A stretch of DNA of 64,000 nt from Prochlorococcus sp. AG-347-I19 (GTDB lineage: Bacteria > Cyanobacteriota > Cyanobacteriia > PCC-6307 > Cyanobiaceae). Positions 37,888 through 46,064 of the stretch are shown one piece after another; within the stretch, counting starts at the first letter, position 1, and every line of letters begins with the position of its first letter. The position numbers were made by a program, and so were the translations under genes. Location of the stretch: the NCBI GenBank assembly GCA_003279105.1, contig QCBO01000002.1, forward strand, positions 166,770 to 230,769, given 5' to 3'. The notes under the pieces are model-generated. The model was not told where the DNA came from and ran no database searches. It saw nothing but the letters and a program-made list of their open reading frames with translations.

Positions 37888-38241
37888 ATGTCTCTCGATA
37901 CATCCATGGTTTCTATCCATCCCCACTTCACAATCAAGGATGGGAAGATGGACCAGTGCATAGCTCTTTTAGAAGAAATTTTGGCACTAACAAAAGCTAA
38001 TGAACCAGACTGCCTTTTTTTTAATATCACTACATGCGGGTCAGATAAGGCTTATGTAAGAGAGGCATATAAAGATGGTGCCGCTGCTTTATTTCATCTC
38101 AAAAATATGGGACATATGATTCCTAAGCTTTTTGAAGTGTCAGATATTACTGTGCAGGTCCAAGGCCCTGCCAAGGAGATTGAACCCTTGAAGGAAATAC
38201 TGCCTGACGCTGATTTCTATGAAGCAATATCTGGATTTTGA
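37888..38241 (+). CDS. ABM-like (antibiotic biosynthesis monooxygenase-fold) protein
   Basis: The 117-residue protein has the dimeric alpha/beta-barrel pattern of ABM-domain proteins: VSIHPHFTIKDGKMDQCIALLEEIL, then CLFFNITTCGSDKAYVREAYKDGAAALFHLKNMGHMIPKL. The E-A-Y/W segment and the HF-K/N-M pattern fit small quinol-monooxygenase-like folds. A true catalytic role is uncertain. A clear terminator follows. It heads a group of three small alpha/beta proteins. Confidence 0.7.
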   Translation: MSLDTSMVSIHPHFTIKDGKMDQCIALLEEILALTKANEPDCLFFNITTCGSDKAYVREAYKDGAAALFHLKNMGHMIPKLFEVSDITVQVQGPAKEIEPLKEILPDADFYEAISGF

Positions 38242-38272
38242 TTTAGAAAGTATATATTGACAGTCGATCGCT

Positions 38273-38297
38273 GGGGGCTTTTAGCCCCCTTTTTTTA
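38273..38297 (+). terminator. intrinsic terminator
   Basis: GGGGGCT and AGCCCCC form a perfect 7-bp stem with a TTT loop, followed by seven T residues. It ends the transcript of the ABM-like gene. Confidence 0.88.
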
Positions 38298-38373
38298 TTT
38301 AGGAATTCAAAATAAATTAATCTTCCCTTTACTTTTATAAAGTAACTTTATTATCAGCTTAAATATTATTTTT

Positions 38374-38721
38374 ATGGCATCAACTTTTTATATTGTTCAT
38401 CATGAATTTAAGGCAGGAAAAGCTGAAAAATGGTGGGAAACAGCTTATGCAGCAATGTCACCAGGTGGTGGATGGGATGATGCGGTAGCAGCTAATAAAG
38501 AAAAAGGATTTTTTAACCATTCTGCAAATGCCGTAACTAAAACTGGTCCTGTGTATTGTTTTTGGGAAGTAAAAGAGGGTATTTCTGCTGAAGATTTTCA
38601 GGAGTTTATAGATGGACCCTCTGGTCCAGGGTTCGGACAAGATGCTCTGATGAATATCTGTAAACCAATTGATACATCATTAATGAATGGACAAACACCT
38701 TATCCACCAGTTTTTTCTTGA
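38374..38721 (+). CDS. small alpha/beta protein of unknown function
   Basis: The ATG-started 115-residue protein has STFYIVHHEFKAGKAEKWWETAY, a Gly-rich stretch (SPGGGWDDA), FFNHSANAVTKTGPVYCFWEVKEGI and DFQEFIDGPSGPGFGQDALM. The pattern of short strands and helices and its length suggest a ferredoxin-like dimer, as for its two neighbours. No catalytic signature is clear. The first in-frame ATG lies 76 bp after the terminator. Confidence 0.65.
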   Translation: MASTFYIVHHEFKAGKAEKWWETAYAAMSPGGGWDDAVAANKEKGFFNHSANAVTKTGPVYCFWEVKEGISAEDFQEFIDGPSGPGFGQDALMNICKPIDTSLMNGQTPYPPVFS

Positions 38722-38765
38722 TTATTGACAATCGATCTAAAATAAATAGCAATTAGTTTTTTTTT

Positions 38766-39050
38766 ATGACTATTGAAACTACTGTTTTCACCTTTAAACT
38801 TTCAAATACATTTGAGGAATGGGTAAAAATGTTTGATAGCCCAGAGATAGATGCATTTCATAAAACGGTAGGTCTTACTCCTCTATATCGTGGCAAAAGT
38901 TTAATTGATCCAAAAGAAGTTATTGTTATTCATCAAGCTGAGGAAGGTGTGGCTAAGCATGTTTTTTCAGATCCTGAAACCATTAAGAATATAGAATCTG
39001 GAGGACATATTTATAGCACAACGAAAATCACAAGTTGGGTTTCTGATTAG
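38766..39050 (+). CDS. DUF3764 family protein
   Basis: The 94-residue protein matches DUF3764 of marine cyanobacteria: ETTVFTFKLSNTFEEWVKMFDS, LTPLYRGKSLIDPKEVIVIHQAEEGVAKHVFSD and IKNIESGGHIYSTTKITSWVSD. The family is a small alpha/beta fold of unknown function. It is the last of three adjacent small alpha/beta proteins on the plus strand. Confidence 0.8.
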   Translation: MTIETTVFTFKLSNTFEEWVKMFDSPEIDAFHKTVGLTPLYRGKSLIDPKEVIVIHQAEEGVAKHVFSDPETIKNIESGGHIYSTTKITSWVSD

Positions 39051-39110
39051 TCGAAAAAGTAACTATGCAAACTTATACAAGTTTAATGCTTAACAGGAAT
39101 CCCATATAAG

Positions 39111-39150
39111 ATCTTTAAAACTAAATTAGGATATAGCTTAGTTTAAAGAT
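39111..39150. repeat. inverted repeat
   Basis: ATCTTTAAAACTAA and TTAGTTTAAAGAT form a stem of about 13 bp with one bulged A and a 13-nt loop. There is no T-run after it, so it is not a standard terminator. It lies downstream of the DUF3764 gene and of the convergent small genes. Confidence 0.5.
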
Positions 39151-39174
39151 AAGAGTATTAACTAATTAGTTCGA

Positions 39175-39294
39175 CTAAATTATTAATAAGAATCTGAGTG
39201 CAAGCGGTAACCACAGGCATAGAAGAAGCATTAGTAAAAGAGTAATAGCATGGATATTTGGAATGTAATGCTCTTTTAAAATTTGTGTTTTCAT
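39175..39294 (-). CDS. 39-residue single-span peptide
   Basis: ATG at 39294 to TAG encodes a short polar N-terminus (MKTQILKEHYIPNIHAIT) and a very hydrophobic helix (LLLMLLLCLWLPLALRFLLII). Its ATG lies three bases after the stop of the next small gene upstream, so the two could be coupled. The leucine-rich composition raises the chance of a fortuitous frame. Confidence 0.4.
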   Translation of the reverse strand: MKTQILKEHYIPNIHAITLLLMLLLCLWLPLALRFLLII

Positions 39295-39297
39295 AAT

Positions 39298-39387
39298 TTA
39301 TCTCGCCTTCTTAAGTTTGATTTCTCTTCTGATAAGCAACGCTATTACCACAACACACATGTTCATTAGAAAAACGTCTAATGGCAT
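39298..39387 (-). CDS. 29-residue single-span peptide
   Basis: ATG at 39387 to TAA encodes a short hydrophobic helix (PLDVFLMNMCVVVIALLI) ending in a basic tail (RREIKLKKAR), giving a clear inside orientation for the C-terminus. It ends three bases before the ATG of the 39-residue gene. No family is recognised. Confidence 0.4.
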   Translation of the reverse strand: MPLDVFLMNMCVVVIALLIRREIKLKKAR

Positions 39388-39528
39388 TTTTTAAAAAAGT
39401 CTCTATTAAATTAATAGCAAGATTATTGATCTATGAATCAAGAGATGATTACAAATGTTTATTGGCTTAATAAAAGGAATTTAAAAATTAAATTTATGCT
39501 TAAATATCTCAGTTCTCATAACTATTAA

Positions 39529-39825
39529 ATGGTTTATTCAGAAACAAGAATAGTAATAGGCGGTCTAGCTCATGTTCCTGTTCTTATTTTTATAGCCAAT
39601 TTTATCAAAGGTAAGTTTGTAATTAAAACTGAAAAGGCAAAAGAAACTTTAGTTCATGAAGAGCCAGTTAAAATTATTGAGGTAAAAGATACAGTATTTA
39701 AAGAGGGAAAAGCAGAAACTATCAAGGAACTTTCAAATGAGCTGGACAGTATTGAAAAGAAAGCTGATGAGGTTTATGAAAAGGTAAAGAAGAAAAAAGA
39801 TAAGAAGAAGAAGAAAAAAAAATAA
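39529..39825 (+). CDS. membrane-anchored coiled-coil protein with a polylysine tail
   Basis: The ATG-started 98-residue protein has an N-terminal membrane segment (VIGGLAHVPVLIFIANFI), a charged coiled-coil region (ETIKELSNELDSIEKKADEVYEKV) and a terminal run of lysines. The tail would bind nucleic acid or acidic surfaces on the cytoplasmic side. No family is recognised. It is convergent with the gene ending at 39826, with the stops adjacent. Confidence 0.6.
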   Translation: MVYSETRIVIGGLAHVPVLIFIANFIKGKFVIKTEKAKETLVHEEPVKIIEVKDTVFKEGKAETIKELSNELDSIEKKADEVYEKVKKKKDKKKKKKK

Positions 39826-40011
39826 CTAAATTGAGATCCTATCAAGCATCAATACATCTTGAGCTTGGATTGTTTCACTCTTATCTTCGTCTTCGGGATC
39901 TTTATAAGATTCAATTTCAGCTTGAATTTTTCTCTTGTAAACTCCTTTGATATAGTCCATTTCTCTTTTGTCTTTGTCTAGAATTGAGAATGGTGATCTT
40001 TTTAAGTTCAT
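39826..40011 (-). CDS. 61-residue charged protein
   Basis: ATG at 40011 to a stop at 39826 encodes a hydrophilic protein (MNLKRSPFSILDKDKREMDYIKG, then an acidic DPEDEDKSETIQAQ stretch). It has no membrane span. The ATG lies 29 bp after the stop of the gene at 40040 on the same strand. Function unknown. Confidence 0.55.
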   Translation of the reverse strand: MNLKRSPFSILDKDKREMDYIKGVYKRKIQAEIESYKDPEDEDKSETIQAQDVLMLDRISI

Positions 40012-40039
40012 AACTTTCTCCCAAATAAATAAAATTTAA

Positions 40040-40177
40040 TCAGCCCCATTTTTTATCAGATTCAACAAAGCTATCCAATGTTTGCTGATTCCTGATTTCT
40101 TCCTCAAGAAGTTCTTCTTCTGATCTTTCTTCAATCTCAGAATTATATTCTTCCTTTAGTGTGGATTTGGTAGACAT
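40040..40177 (-). CDS. 45-residue acidic helical peptide
   Basis: ATG at 40177 to TGA encodes a glutamate-rich helix (LKEEYNSEIEERSEEELLEEEIRN) ending in SDKKWG. The composition resembles a coiled coil or an acidic decoy-like peptide. No family is recognised. It is followed by the 61-residue gene on the same strand. Confidence 0.55.
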   Translation of the reverse strand: MSTKSTLKEEYNSEIEERSEEELLEEEIRNQQTLDSFVESDKKWG

Positions 40178-40307
40178 TTGCTCATGACGACTACATCTAT
40201 GTTCTAACTAGTTAGAGAGGCCATTCGACTAATAAATATGTACGGTTTGAGGTACTTCTATATACGGATAAAGGATCAACAATCGAATTTGAATATGGTT
40301 AAAATAA

Positions 40308-40409
40308 TCAATGATTTCGATTGGTTTTTTTTCCTTTAAAAATCATCAGTAAAGGCAGACCAACAAGCATAAGACTCCCATCAATTAATAAAAAAGTATT
40401 TAGATTCAT
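40308..40409 (-). CDS. 33-residue single-span peptide, coupled to upstream gene
   Basis: ATG at 40409 overlaps the TGA of the 63-residue gene in the classic ATGA arrangement, which strongly suggests translational coupling. The peptide has a hydrophobic helix (FLLIDGSLMLVGLPLLMIF) and a basic tail (KGKKTNRNH). It therefore looks like a genuine second gene of a two-gene unit. Confidence 0.55.
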   Translation of the reverse strand: MNLNTFLLIDGSLMLVGLPLLMIFKGKKTNRNH

Positions 40410-40597
40410 TTATCTATTTCTTCGGGGTTATCCCAATTAAGGGTTATCCCTTTTTTTACTGGCTTTTTTTTCATATCATCCATCTCTTTTCTGATTTTGT
40501 TGTAGTATGCCAACTCTTCTGGATCATCAGAACCAAGACCATAATTCATGGTCGCTGCAAGATATATTCTGTGCATCCTGTATGACGATAATTCCAT
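40406..40597 (-). CDS. 63-residue soluble protein
   Basis: ATG at 40597 opens a hydrophilic protein (MELSSYRMHRIYLAATMNYGLG, then DDPEELAYYNKIRKEMDDMKKKPVKKGITLNWDNPEE). No domain is recognised. Its TGA overlaps the ATG of the 33-residue membrane peptide by four bases. Together they form a small unit next to the tRNA-Thr remnant. Confidence 0.6.
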   Translation of the reverse strand: MELSSYRMHRIYLAATMNYGLGSDDPEELAYYNKIRKEMDDMKKKPVKKGITLNWDNPEEIDK

Positions 40598-40672
40598 TTT
40601 TTAAAAGAATTTTTTAAATTCTAAAATATATAAATGTTATTTAATACTAATTGGTTTTATTGGGCTATAAAT

Positions 40673-40715
40673 TCGCCTAGAACTCAACTTAGGTTCTCTC
40701 CCTTACCAAGCGAAG
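40673..40715 (-). repeat. degenerate tRNA-Thr(GGU) fragment
   Basis: CTCTCCCTTACCAAG at 40696-40710 is identical to 40871-40885 in the intact tRNA-Thr(GGU), covering the anticodon loop and 3' half of the anticodon stem. The flank on the 3'-tRNA side can be aligned with the variable loop and T-arm with many mismatches (TCG-C--GA...CAAC). It is in the same orientation, about 175 bp from the intact copy. It could be a decayed duplication or an old attachment-site scar. Confidence 0.6.
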
Positions 40716-40842
40716 TAAATAATTTTAATAAGAAATAATAATGCTCTAATTTCTGCTCTAATTCGTTCATATTTAGTGGTCTTAAAATTATTTTATTTTT
40801 TCAAATTCTTATAAACTCAGTTATGGAGATACTTCTTGTTCA

Positions 40843-40914
<72 letters not shown>

Positions 40915-40924
40915 AATTTTAAAG

Positions 40925-41006
40925 TGGGCCGGGTTGGATTTGAACCAACGTAGGCAGAGCCAGCGGATTTACAGTCCGCCCCCTTTAACCACTCGGGCAC
41001 CGACCC
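40925..41006 (-). tRNA. tRNA-Tyr(GUA)
   Basis: On the minus strand an 82-nt class II tRNA begins GGGTCGGTGCCCGAGTGG and ends AACCCGGCCCA. The anticodon loop gives GUA, and the long variable arm (GGCTCTGCCTAC) is typical of bacterial tRNA-Tyr. CCA is not encoded. Confidence 0.97.
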
Positions 41007-41105
41007 CCACTATTTGAACTTATCAGTTAATGGACACTTTGTGTGAAATTGTTTTGGTTTTTTTGTTTCTTTCTAGATAGCATTTGTAAAGAGAAGACTT
41101 TATTG

Positions 41106-41549
41106 ATGATGAATATTTTATTGATAAATGGACCAAATCTAAATCTTTTGGGCACTAGAGAGCCTGAAATATATGGTAATAAAACATTAAGTGATATAGA
41201 AAAAGATTTAACTAAAGTTGCTAAAGAAAAAAGTATTAATCTTGAATGTTTTCAAAGTAATCATGAGGGAGAAATAGTAGATAAAATTCAGGAGTCTGTA
41301 AAAAGTATCCAAGGTATTCTTATAAATGCTGGTGCTTTTACACATACCTCGATTTCTATTCGTGATGCTTTAATTGGATCAAAAATTCCGTTTGTAGAGT
41401 TACATATTTCAAATATTTTCAGTAGAGAAGATTTTCGTAAAGAATCTTTTCTTACAGATAAAGCTATAGGAATTATTAGTGGATTCGGCATATCAAGTTA
41501 TTTCCTAGCTCTTGAAGGAATCATTGGATATTTAAGTAATAAAGATTAA
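41106..41549 (+). CDS. aroQ: 3-dehydroquinate dehydratase, type II
   Basis: AroQ dehydrates 3-dehydroquinate in the shikimate pathway. The family start [22 protein letters not shown] places the beginning at the ATG-ATG pair at 41106/41109; an upstream in-frame ATG at 41043 would add 21 unrelated residues. Further type II landmarks are [32 protein letters not shown] and [14 protein letters not shown]. The length of 147 residues is typical. It heads a plus-strand run with miaE directly adjoining. Confidence 0.95.
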   Translation: MMNILLINGPNLNLLGTREPEIYGNKTLSDIEKDLTKVAKEKSINLECFQSNHEGEIVDKIQESVKSIQGILINAGAFTHTSISIRDALIGSKIPFVELHISNIFSREDFRKESFLTDKAIGIISGFGISSYFLALEGIIGYLSNKD

Positions 41550-42158
41550 ATGCTAGTCGATTTTAAAAGGCCCACTTCTCACATTAAATATTTATCGTCA
41601 TTTACCTCAGATAAGTGGATCAAACTCGCATTATCTAATCCAATAGATATTCTTATTGACCATGCTCACTGTGAAAGAAAAGCAGCAGGAGTAGCTATTC
41701 AATTGATGTTTAGATATCCATCAGAACCAAATCTGGCAGAAGTTCTTAGCCCAATAGCGAGAGAGGAATTAGAGCATTTTGAGAAAATACTTTATTTTTT
41801 AAAAGATCTTGGACATTCTCTTGAGTCCTTAAAACCGCCTCCATATGGAGCTGAATTATCCAAGAATATAAGAAAGGAAGAGCCCAAAAGAATGCTTGAT
41901 AGTTTCTTAATAGCAGGACTTATTGAAGCAAGAAGTCATGAAAGATTAAGCTTGCTTGCGCTGAATTCTGAAGATAAATCGTTTAAATCCCTTTATGAGT
42001 CTCTGCTCGAGAGTGAGGCAAGACATTTTGGGGTTTACTGGAAACTAGCGCAAAGTAAATTCTCTAAAAACCAAACTTTCAAAAGGTTAGAGGAATTGTC
42101 TGAAATTGAGTCAGCAATACTAGCTGAAACTTTTATGATGCCAAGGGTACATAGCTAA
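41550..42158 (+). CDS. miaE: tRNA-(ms2io6A)-hydroxylase MiaE
   Basis: MiaE is a non-haem di-iron enzyme that hydroxylates the isopentenyl group of ms2i6A37 in tRNA. The 202-residue all-helical protein shows the ferritin-like ligand pattern: DHAHCERKAAG, REELEHFEKIL, LIEARSHERL and ESEARHFGVYWKLA. It starts at ATG immediately after the aroQ stop, with no spacer. It requires oxygen, consistent with an oxygenic host. Confidence 0.93.
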   Translation: MLVDFKRPTSHIKYLSSFTSDKWIKLALSNPIDILIDHAHCERKAAGVAIQLMFRYPSEPNLAEVLSPIAREELEHFEKILYFLKDLGHSLESLKPPPYGAELSKNIRKEEPKRMLDSFLIAGLIEARSHERLSLLALNSEDKSFKSLYESLLESEARHFGVYWKLAQSKFSKNQTFKRLEELSEIESAILAETFMMPRVHS

Positions 42159-42173
42159 AGGTAATAAATAAAA

Positions 42174-42929
42174 ATGATAATAAAGAGGTTCTCAAGTTTA
42201 CTTAATCGATATAAAACTAATTTACCAAAATTAACCATCGTTGGTGTTGGCCCTGGAGATCCATCGCTTTTAACAATTGCTGCTGTGGATGCAATAAAAA
42301 AAGCAAAGGTTATAGTTTTTCCAATATCAGATGATAATAAAAAGAGTTTCGCTGCAGATATAGTCAAGAAATATACCAAATTTAAAAAAAATATACCTAT
42401 CATCTTCCCAATGGCTAGGAAGGATTTTGATCCTGATGAGATATGGTCTAACGCAGTAGAAAAAATTGTGAAATTTATAAAAAATGGTGAATCAGTTGTT
42501 TTACTTTGTCTAGGAGATACCTCAATATTTGCGAGTTCTTCTAATATATTGAGGTTAATAAAACATAATTATCCAGAAATCATTACCAAAACCATACCTG
42601 GCATTTCTTCTCTATCAGCAACTGCAGCTTTAAATGATTTTGATTTAGTTAAAAAAGGTGAGACTTTAATAATCAAAGAGTGCCCCTCTTCCAATTCAGA
42701 ATTAACATCCCTAATTATGGAAAGTAGAGAAAATAAAACGGTCTTGGCCATTATGAAAATTGGGAAAAGATGGAATTTAGTAAGGGAAACTCTAAAAAAA
42801 GAGGATATTATCAAAAAATCATTAATTGCTTTGAGTGTTGGTACCCCTGATCAAATTATTCAGTATGCATCCCAATATAATAAGGACGTTATGCCTTATT
42901 TTTCTTTGATTTTGATAAGGTTCGATTAA
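42174..42929 (+). CDS. cobI: precorrin-2 C20-methyltransferase
   Basis: CobI/CbiL adds the C20 methyl group in cobalamin (pseudocobalamin in picocyanobacteria) synthesis. The 251-residue SAM-dependent protein has LTIVGVGPGDPSLLTIAAVDAIKKAKVI, GESVVLLCLGDTSIFASSSNIL and TIPGISSLSATAA, the tetrapyrrole-methylase landmarks, with the KKS/SFAADIV insert of the C20 enzyme. The upstream ATG at 42174 gives about 20 extra N-terminal residues before the usual LPKLTIVGVG start; the exact start is uncertain. The following gene overlaps by one base. Confidence 0.9.
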   Translation: MIIKRFSSLLNRYKTNLPKLTIVGVGPGDPSLLTIAAVDAIKKAKVIVFPISDDNKKSFAADIVKKYTKFKKNIPIIFPMARKDFDPDEIWSNAVEKIVKFIKNGESVVLLCLGDTSIFASSSNILRLIKHNYPEIITKTIPGISSLSATAALNDFDLVKKGETLIIKECPSSNSELTSLIMESRENKTVLAIMKIGKRWNLVRETLKKEDIIKKSLIALSVGTPDQIIQYASQYNKDVMPYFSLILIRFD

Positions 42930-43414
42930 TGCATAAAAAAGAAAAATTCGTTGAAAATCAATTTACATGGCCCATATGTAAAAAAATATTATTTCTTATT
43001 CTTGAAGATAAGGTTAGTGATATATTTGTTTGTGAATTAGTTTGGGAAAGACTTTTTTACACTAAGGAACTATCTATAAATGATTGGGTCTTTAGCGCGT
43101 TAACTCCTTCTTATTGGTCAGAAAAATTTGAAAAAGCTCCTCAAATCATTTCAGAGCGACCAGCCTCAATCCATTTGACTCGATCAATTCCAAAAGATTA
43201 TAAACAAGGATTGAAAAATTTTCTTAATTTTAAAGGTTATAAGATTAATGAACTCTATCCAAGAAGAACTAGAAGAGCTACGGCAGTAAATTGGTTGATC
43301 TATTGGGCGATTGAAAATGATTGTTTTTCAAAAGATAATGGATTAATCCCAAGTTCTTGTTCACCCCCTGTTAATCCAATTAAAGGACATTTTGGCGATC
43401 CAGAAATTAAATAA
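42929..43414 (+). CDS. DUF1823 family protein
   Basis: The 161-residue protein matches the cyanobacterial DUF1823 family: CELVWERLFYTKELSINDWVFSALTPSYWSEKFEKAPQIISERPASIHLTRSIPKDYKQGLKNFLNFKGYKINELYPRRTRRATAVNWLI in pieces, with the RRTRRATAVNWL segment most telling. No catalytic motif is known. Its ATG overlaps the cobI stop (TAATG). Found in phototrophs, so a photosynthesis-linked or general cyanobacterial role is possible; none is known to me. Confidence 0.85.
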   Translation: MHKKEKFVENQFTWPICKKILFLILEDKVSDIFVCELVWERLFYTKELSINDWVFSALTPSYWSEKFEKAPQIISERPASIHLTRSIPKDYKQGLKNFLNFKGYKINELYPRRTRRATAVNWLIYWAIENDCFSKDNGLIPSSCSPPVNPIKGHFGDPEIK

Positions 43415-43487
43415 GTTTTTTGAATAAGGTAAATGATTCTATTAAAGGTATAGTTGTAATGGATACTACTTTCTTTGGAGAGAAGAA

Positions 43488-44861
43488 TTGATTCTTCCTA
43501 CAATAGCAATTATCGGAAGACCGAATGTTGGTAAATCTACCCTAGTTAATCGTCTTTGCCAAAGTAATGATGCAATAGTATTTGATAAGCCTGGTGTTAC
43601 AAGAGATAGAACTTATCAAAATGCTTCATGGGGAGGTAAGGAATTCCAAATAGTTGATACTGGAGGCTTAGTTTTTGATGATGATAGTGAATTTCTCCCA
43701 GAGATAAGGACACAAGTTTTCTTGGCTTTAGAAGAAGCTTCACTCGCGTTGCTGGTGGTAGATGGGAATCAAGGCGTTACTGATGGTGATTTATCAATAG
43801 CAAAATGGTTGAGAAACTCAAGCTGTAAAACAATTGTTGCTGTTAATAAATGCGAATCGACTACTCTTGGGATATCCCTAGCTTCAGAGTTCTGGAAATT
43901 AGGATTGGGCGAACCTAATCCTGTTTCGGCTATTCATGGTTCAGGTACTGGAGATCTTTTAGATCTCGTTATTGGCGAACTTCCTGAAAATAATATCCAG
44001 GATGATGAAGAAAAGATAATGATGTCAATTATTGGGAGGCCTAATGTTGGTAAATCTAGTTTGTTGAATTCAATCTGTGGAGAAAAGAGAGCAATAGTTA
44101 GTAATATTAGTGGTACGACAACTGATTCAATAGATACGCTTATTAAAAAAGGTGAAAATTACTGGAAAATTATTGATACTGCAGGGATTAGAAGAAAGAA
44201 AAATGTTAAGTATGGTACTGAATTCTTTGGTATTAATAGGGCTTTTAAATCAATAGATAGAAGTGATGTTTGTGTTTTAGTTATAGATGCTATAGATGGA
44301 GTAACTGATCAAGATCAGAAGCTGGCTGGGCGCATAGAAGAACAAGGCAGAGCTTGCATAATTGTTGTTAATAAATGGGATCTTGTAGAGAAAAATAGTT
44401 CAACAATTTATCAAGTAGAAAAAGAACTTAGATCTAAACTTTATTTTTTACACTGGTCAAAAATGATTTTTATATCTGCCCTGACTGGTCAAAGAGTTGA
44501 TAATATTTTTGAGCATGCTCTTAATGCTGTAAACCAACATAGAAGAAGAGTTACAACATCAGTAGTCAATGAAGTACTTGAAGAATCAATCAGTTGGAAA
44601 AGTCCTCCAACGAAGAGAAGTGGCAAGCAAGGTAGGCTTTATTACGGTACTCAAGTAAAAAACAAACCTCCCACTTTTACTCTTTTTGTAAATGACCCTA
44701 AATTATTTGGAATAACTTACAGAAGATATATTGAAAAACAAATTAGAGTAAATTTAGGATTTGAAGGCACACCCCTCATTTTACTTTGGAGAGGGAAACA
44801 GCAAAGAGCTTTAAATAAAGAAGTCGAAAGAGAAAATATTGAGTTAATTCAAAAAGATTAA
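43488..44861 (+). CDS. der: ribosome-assembly GTPase Der (EngA)
   Basis: Der is an essential GTPase for 50S subunit maturation. The 457-residue protein has two tandem G domains, each with [10 protein letters not shown] (near residues 9 and 182), DTGG/DTAG and NKCE/NKWD motifs, and a C-terminal KH-like domain ([21 protein letters not shown]). It starts at TTG ([17 protein letters not shown]), with a GGAGAGAA ribosome-binding sequence about 5 bases upstream that supports that choice. The ecfT gene overlaps its stop. Confidence 0.96.
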   Translation: MILPTIAIIGRPNVGKSTLVNRLCQSNDAIVFDKPGVTRDRTYQNASWGGKEFQIVDTGGLVFDDDSEFLPEIRTQVFLALEEASLALLVVDGNQGVTDGDLSIAKWLRNSSCKTIVAVNKCESTTLGISLASEFWKLGLGEPNPVSAIHGSGTGDLLDLVIGELPENNIQDDEEKIMMSIIGRPNVGKSSLLNSICGEKRAIVSNISGTTTDSIDTLIKKGENYWKIIDTAGIRRKKNVKYGTEFFGINRAFKSIDRSDVCVLVIDAIDGVTDQDQKLAGRIEEQGRACIIVVNKWDLVEKNSSTIYQVEKELRSKLYFLHWSKMIFISALTGQRVDNIFEHALNAVNQHRRRVTTSVVNEVLEESISWKSPPTKRSGKQGRLYYGTQVKNKPPTFTLFVNDPKLFGITYRRYIEKQIRVNLGFEGTPLILLWRGKQQRALNKEVERENIELIQKD

Positions 44862-45775
44862 TGAATTTGCTAACCAAATTTTCTGTTGGTCAATACGTTC
44901 ATGGTAATAAAAGTTGGCTAAGAATAATAGATAGTAGATTAAAGATAATTATAGTAATGATATTTTTAATCACGCCAATTTGGGCAGGTCCAATATGGAG
45001 ATTGAGTTTAGTGGGTTTTTTACTATTAATTACTTTTTTAAGTTTATTGCCATCTAGAGTATGGTGGCGATCATTATTTTTTCTCTCATGTTTATCACTA
45101 TTAATTGGATGTATATCAATACTTGCCTCGTCTGATATTCAATCTCTTGATGGCTACTTAAGAAATCCCAATGAGTTGCAAGTAGTACTGGAAAGCCAAA
45201 AAGAATGGAATATTTTTCAAATTCCCTCGCAGAAGATATGGTTTATTAATTTTGGTCCCTACAACTTATCAAGAAAAGCTTTTGAACTAGGAATAAAAAC
45301 CTCCACTTTGATATTTACCGTTATTCATAGTGTGAATTTGATGCTTTTAACCACATTGCAGGAAGACATTGTATGGGGATTAAGTTGGTTTATGTATCCA
45401 TTAAGAAAGATTGGATTGCCAACTAGTAAGTGGCTTTTTCAGTTATTAATTGCATTACGTTTTATTCCTCTAGTGCAGGAAGAACTTCAAAATATCATAA
45501 AATCAGTGACAGTAAGATCAATAAATTTTCGAAATTTAGGATTAAAAAAATCCTTTAATATTTTATTAATCTTAGTTGAAAGGTTATTTCAAAATATATT
45601 TCTGAGAATTGATCATGGAGCAGAATCATTACTATCAAAGAAAAAAATTATTATAAAAACCAATAGATTTAGAACTCTTTATCCTTCAAAATCTCTCAAT
45701 GTAATTGTTAATACATTATCGATTTGTTTTATTTGCATAGCAATTTTTCTTAGAAAACTGTATGGTGCATTATAA
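44861..45775 (+). CDS. energy-coupling factor transporter membrane protein (EcfT/CbiQ family)
   Basis: EcfT links an ATPase pair to a substrate-specific S component for vitamin or metal uptake. The 304-residue protein has five or six hydrophobic helices and the cytoplasmic coupling region (LPTSKWLFQLLIALRFIPLVQEELQNIIKSVTVRSI) of the CbiQ family. No ECF ATPase or S component is adjacent, so the substrate cannot be read from context. ATG overlaps the der stop (TAATG). Confidence 0.88.
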   Translation: MNLLTKFSVGQYVHGNKSWLRIIDSRLKIIIVMIFLITPIWAGPIWRLSLVGFLLLITFLSLLPSRVWWRSLFFLSCLSLLIGCISILASSDIQSLDGYLRNPNELQVVLESQKEWNIFQIPSQKIWFINFGPYNLSRKAFELGIKTSTLIFTVIHSVNLMLLTTLQEDIVWGLSWFMYPLRKIGLPTSKWLFQLLIALRFIPLVQEELQNIIKSVTVRSINFRNLGLKKSFNILLILVERLFQNIFLRIDHGAESLLSKKKIIIKTNRFRTLYPSKSLNVIVNTLSICFICIAIFLRKLYGAL

Positions 45776-45794
45776 ATAACAATACATTTTAGGT

Positions 45795-46061
45795 TTGAGT
45801 TCTGAGCGTTATTTAAACCATCCAACATTTGGCATGCTATACCAAGTTTCTCCTGGAAATGATGGGAGAGATATTTATGCGACTTTATACGCTCAAAAAA
45901 TGTTTTTTTTGGTTGAAGTTCGACAGAGAGAAGTTTTTTTTGAAGTTATACCTTACTTAGATGCCCGAAATCAAGCCGAATTTAATCTTCAAAAAGCTAA
46001 AAGAAAAGGATCTGAAGAACTATCTAAATGGGAGAATTTATTTACGCAAACTTTCTTATAA
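45795..46061 (+). CDS. pipX: PII-interacting protein PipX
   Basis: PipX is a small Tudor-like protein that binds the nitrogen sensor PII or coactivates NtcA, linking 2-oxoglutarate to nitrogen-gene expression. The 88-residue protein has ERYLNHPTFGMLYQVSP, ATLYAQKMFFLVEVRQREVFFEVIPYLDAR and a helical end. The start is TTG (45795), the frame allows no ATG nearby. It is followed three bases later by pipY, the usual pair. Confidence 0.93.
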   Translation: MSSERYLNHPTFGMLYQVSPGNDGRDIYATLYAQKMFFLVEVRQREVFFEVIPYLDARNQAEFNLQKAKRKGSEELSKWENLFTQTFL

Positions 46062-46064
46062 AAG

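Noticed and set aside
39433-39528. 31-codon frame ending directly before the ATG at 39529
   Set aside because: No ribosome-binding site, unconvincing composition and no known relative; adjacency alone is not enough.
40225-40250. A further LexA-like site (two GTAC half-sites)
   Set aside because: The half-sites are separated by more than the four bases of the pattern, so it does not fit the box seen at 17.9 and 20.9 kb.
41288-43000. Minus-strand frames opposite aroQ, miaE and cobI
   Set aside because: They are antisense shadows of well-identified genes.
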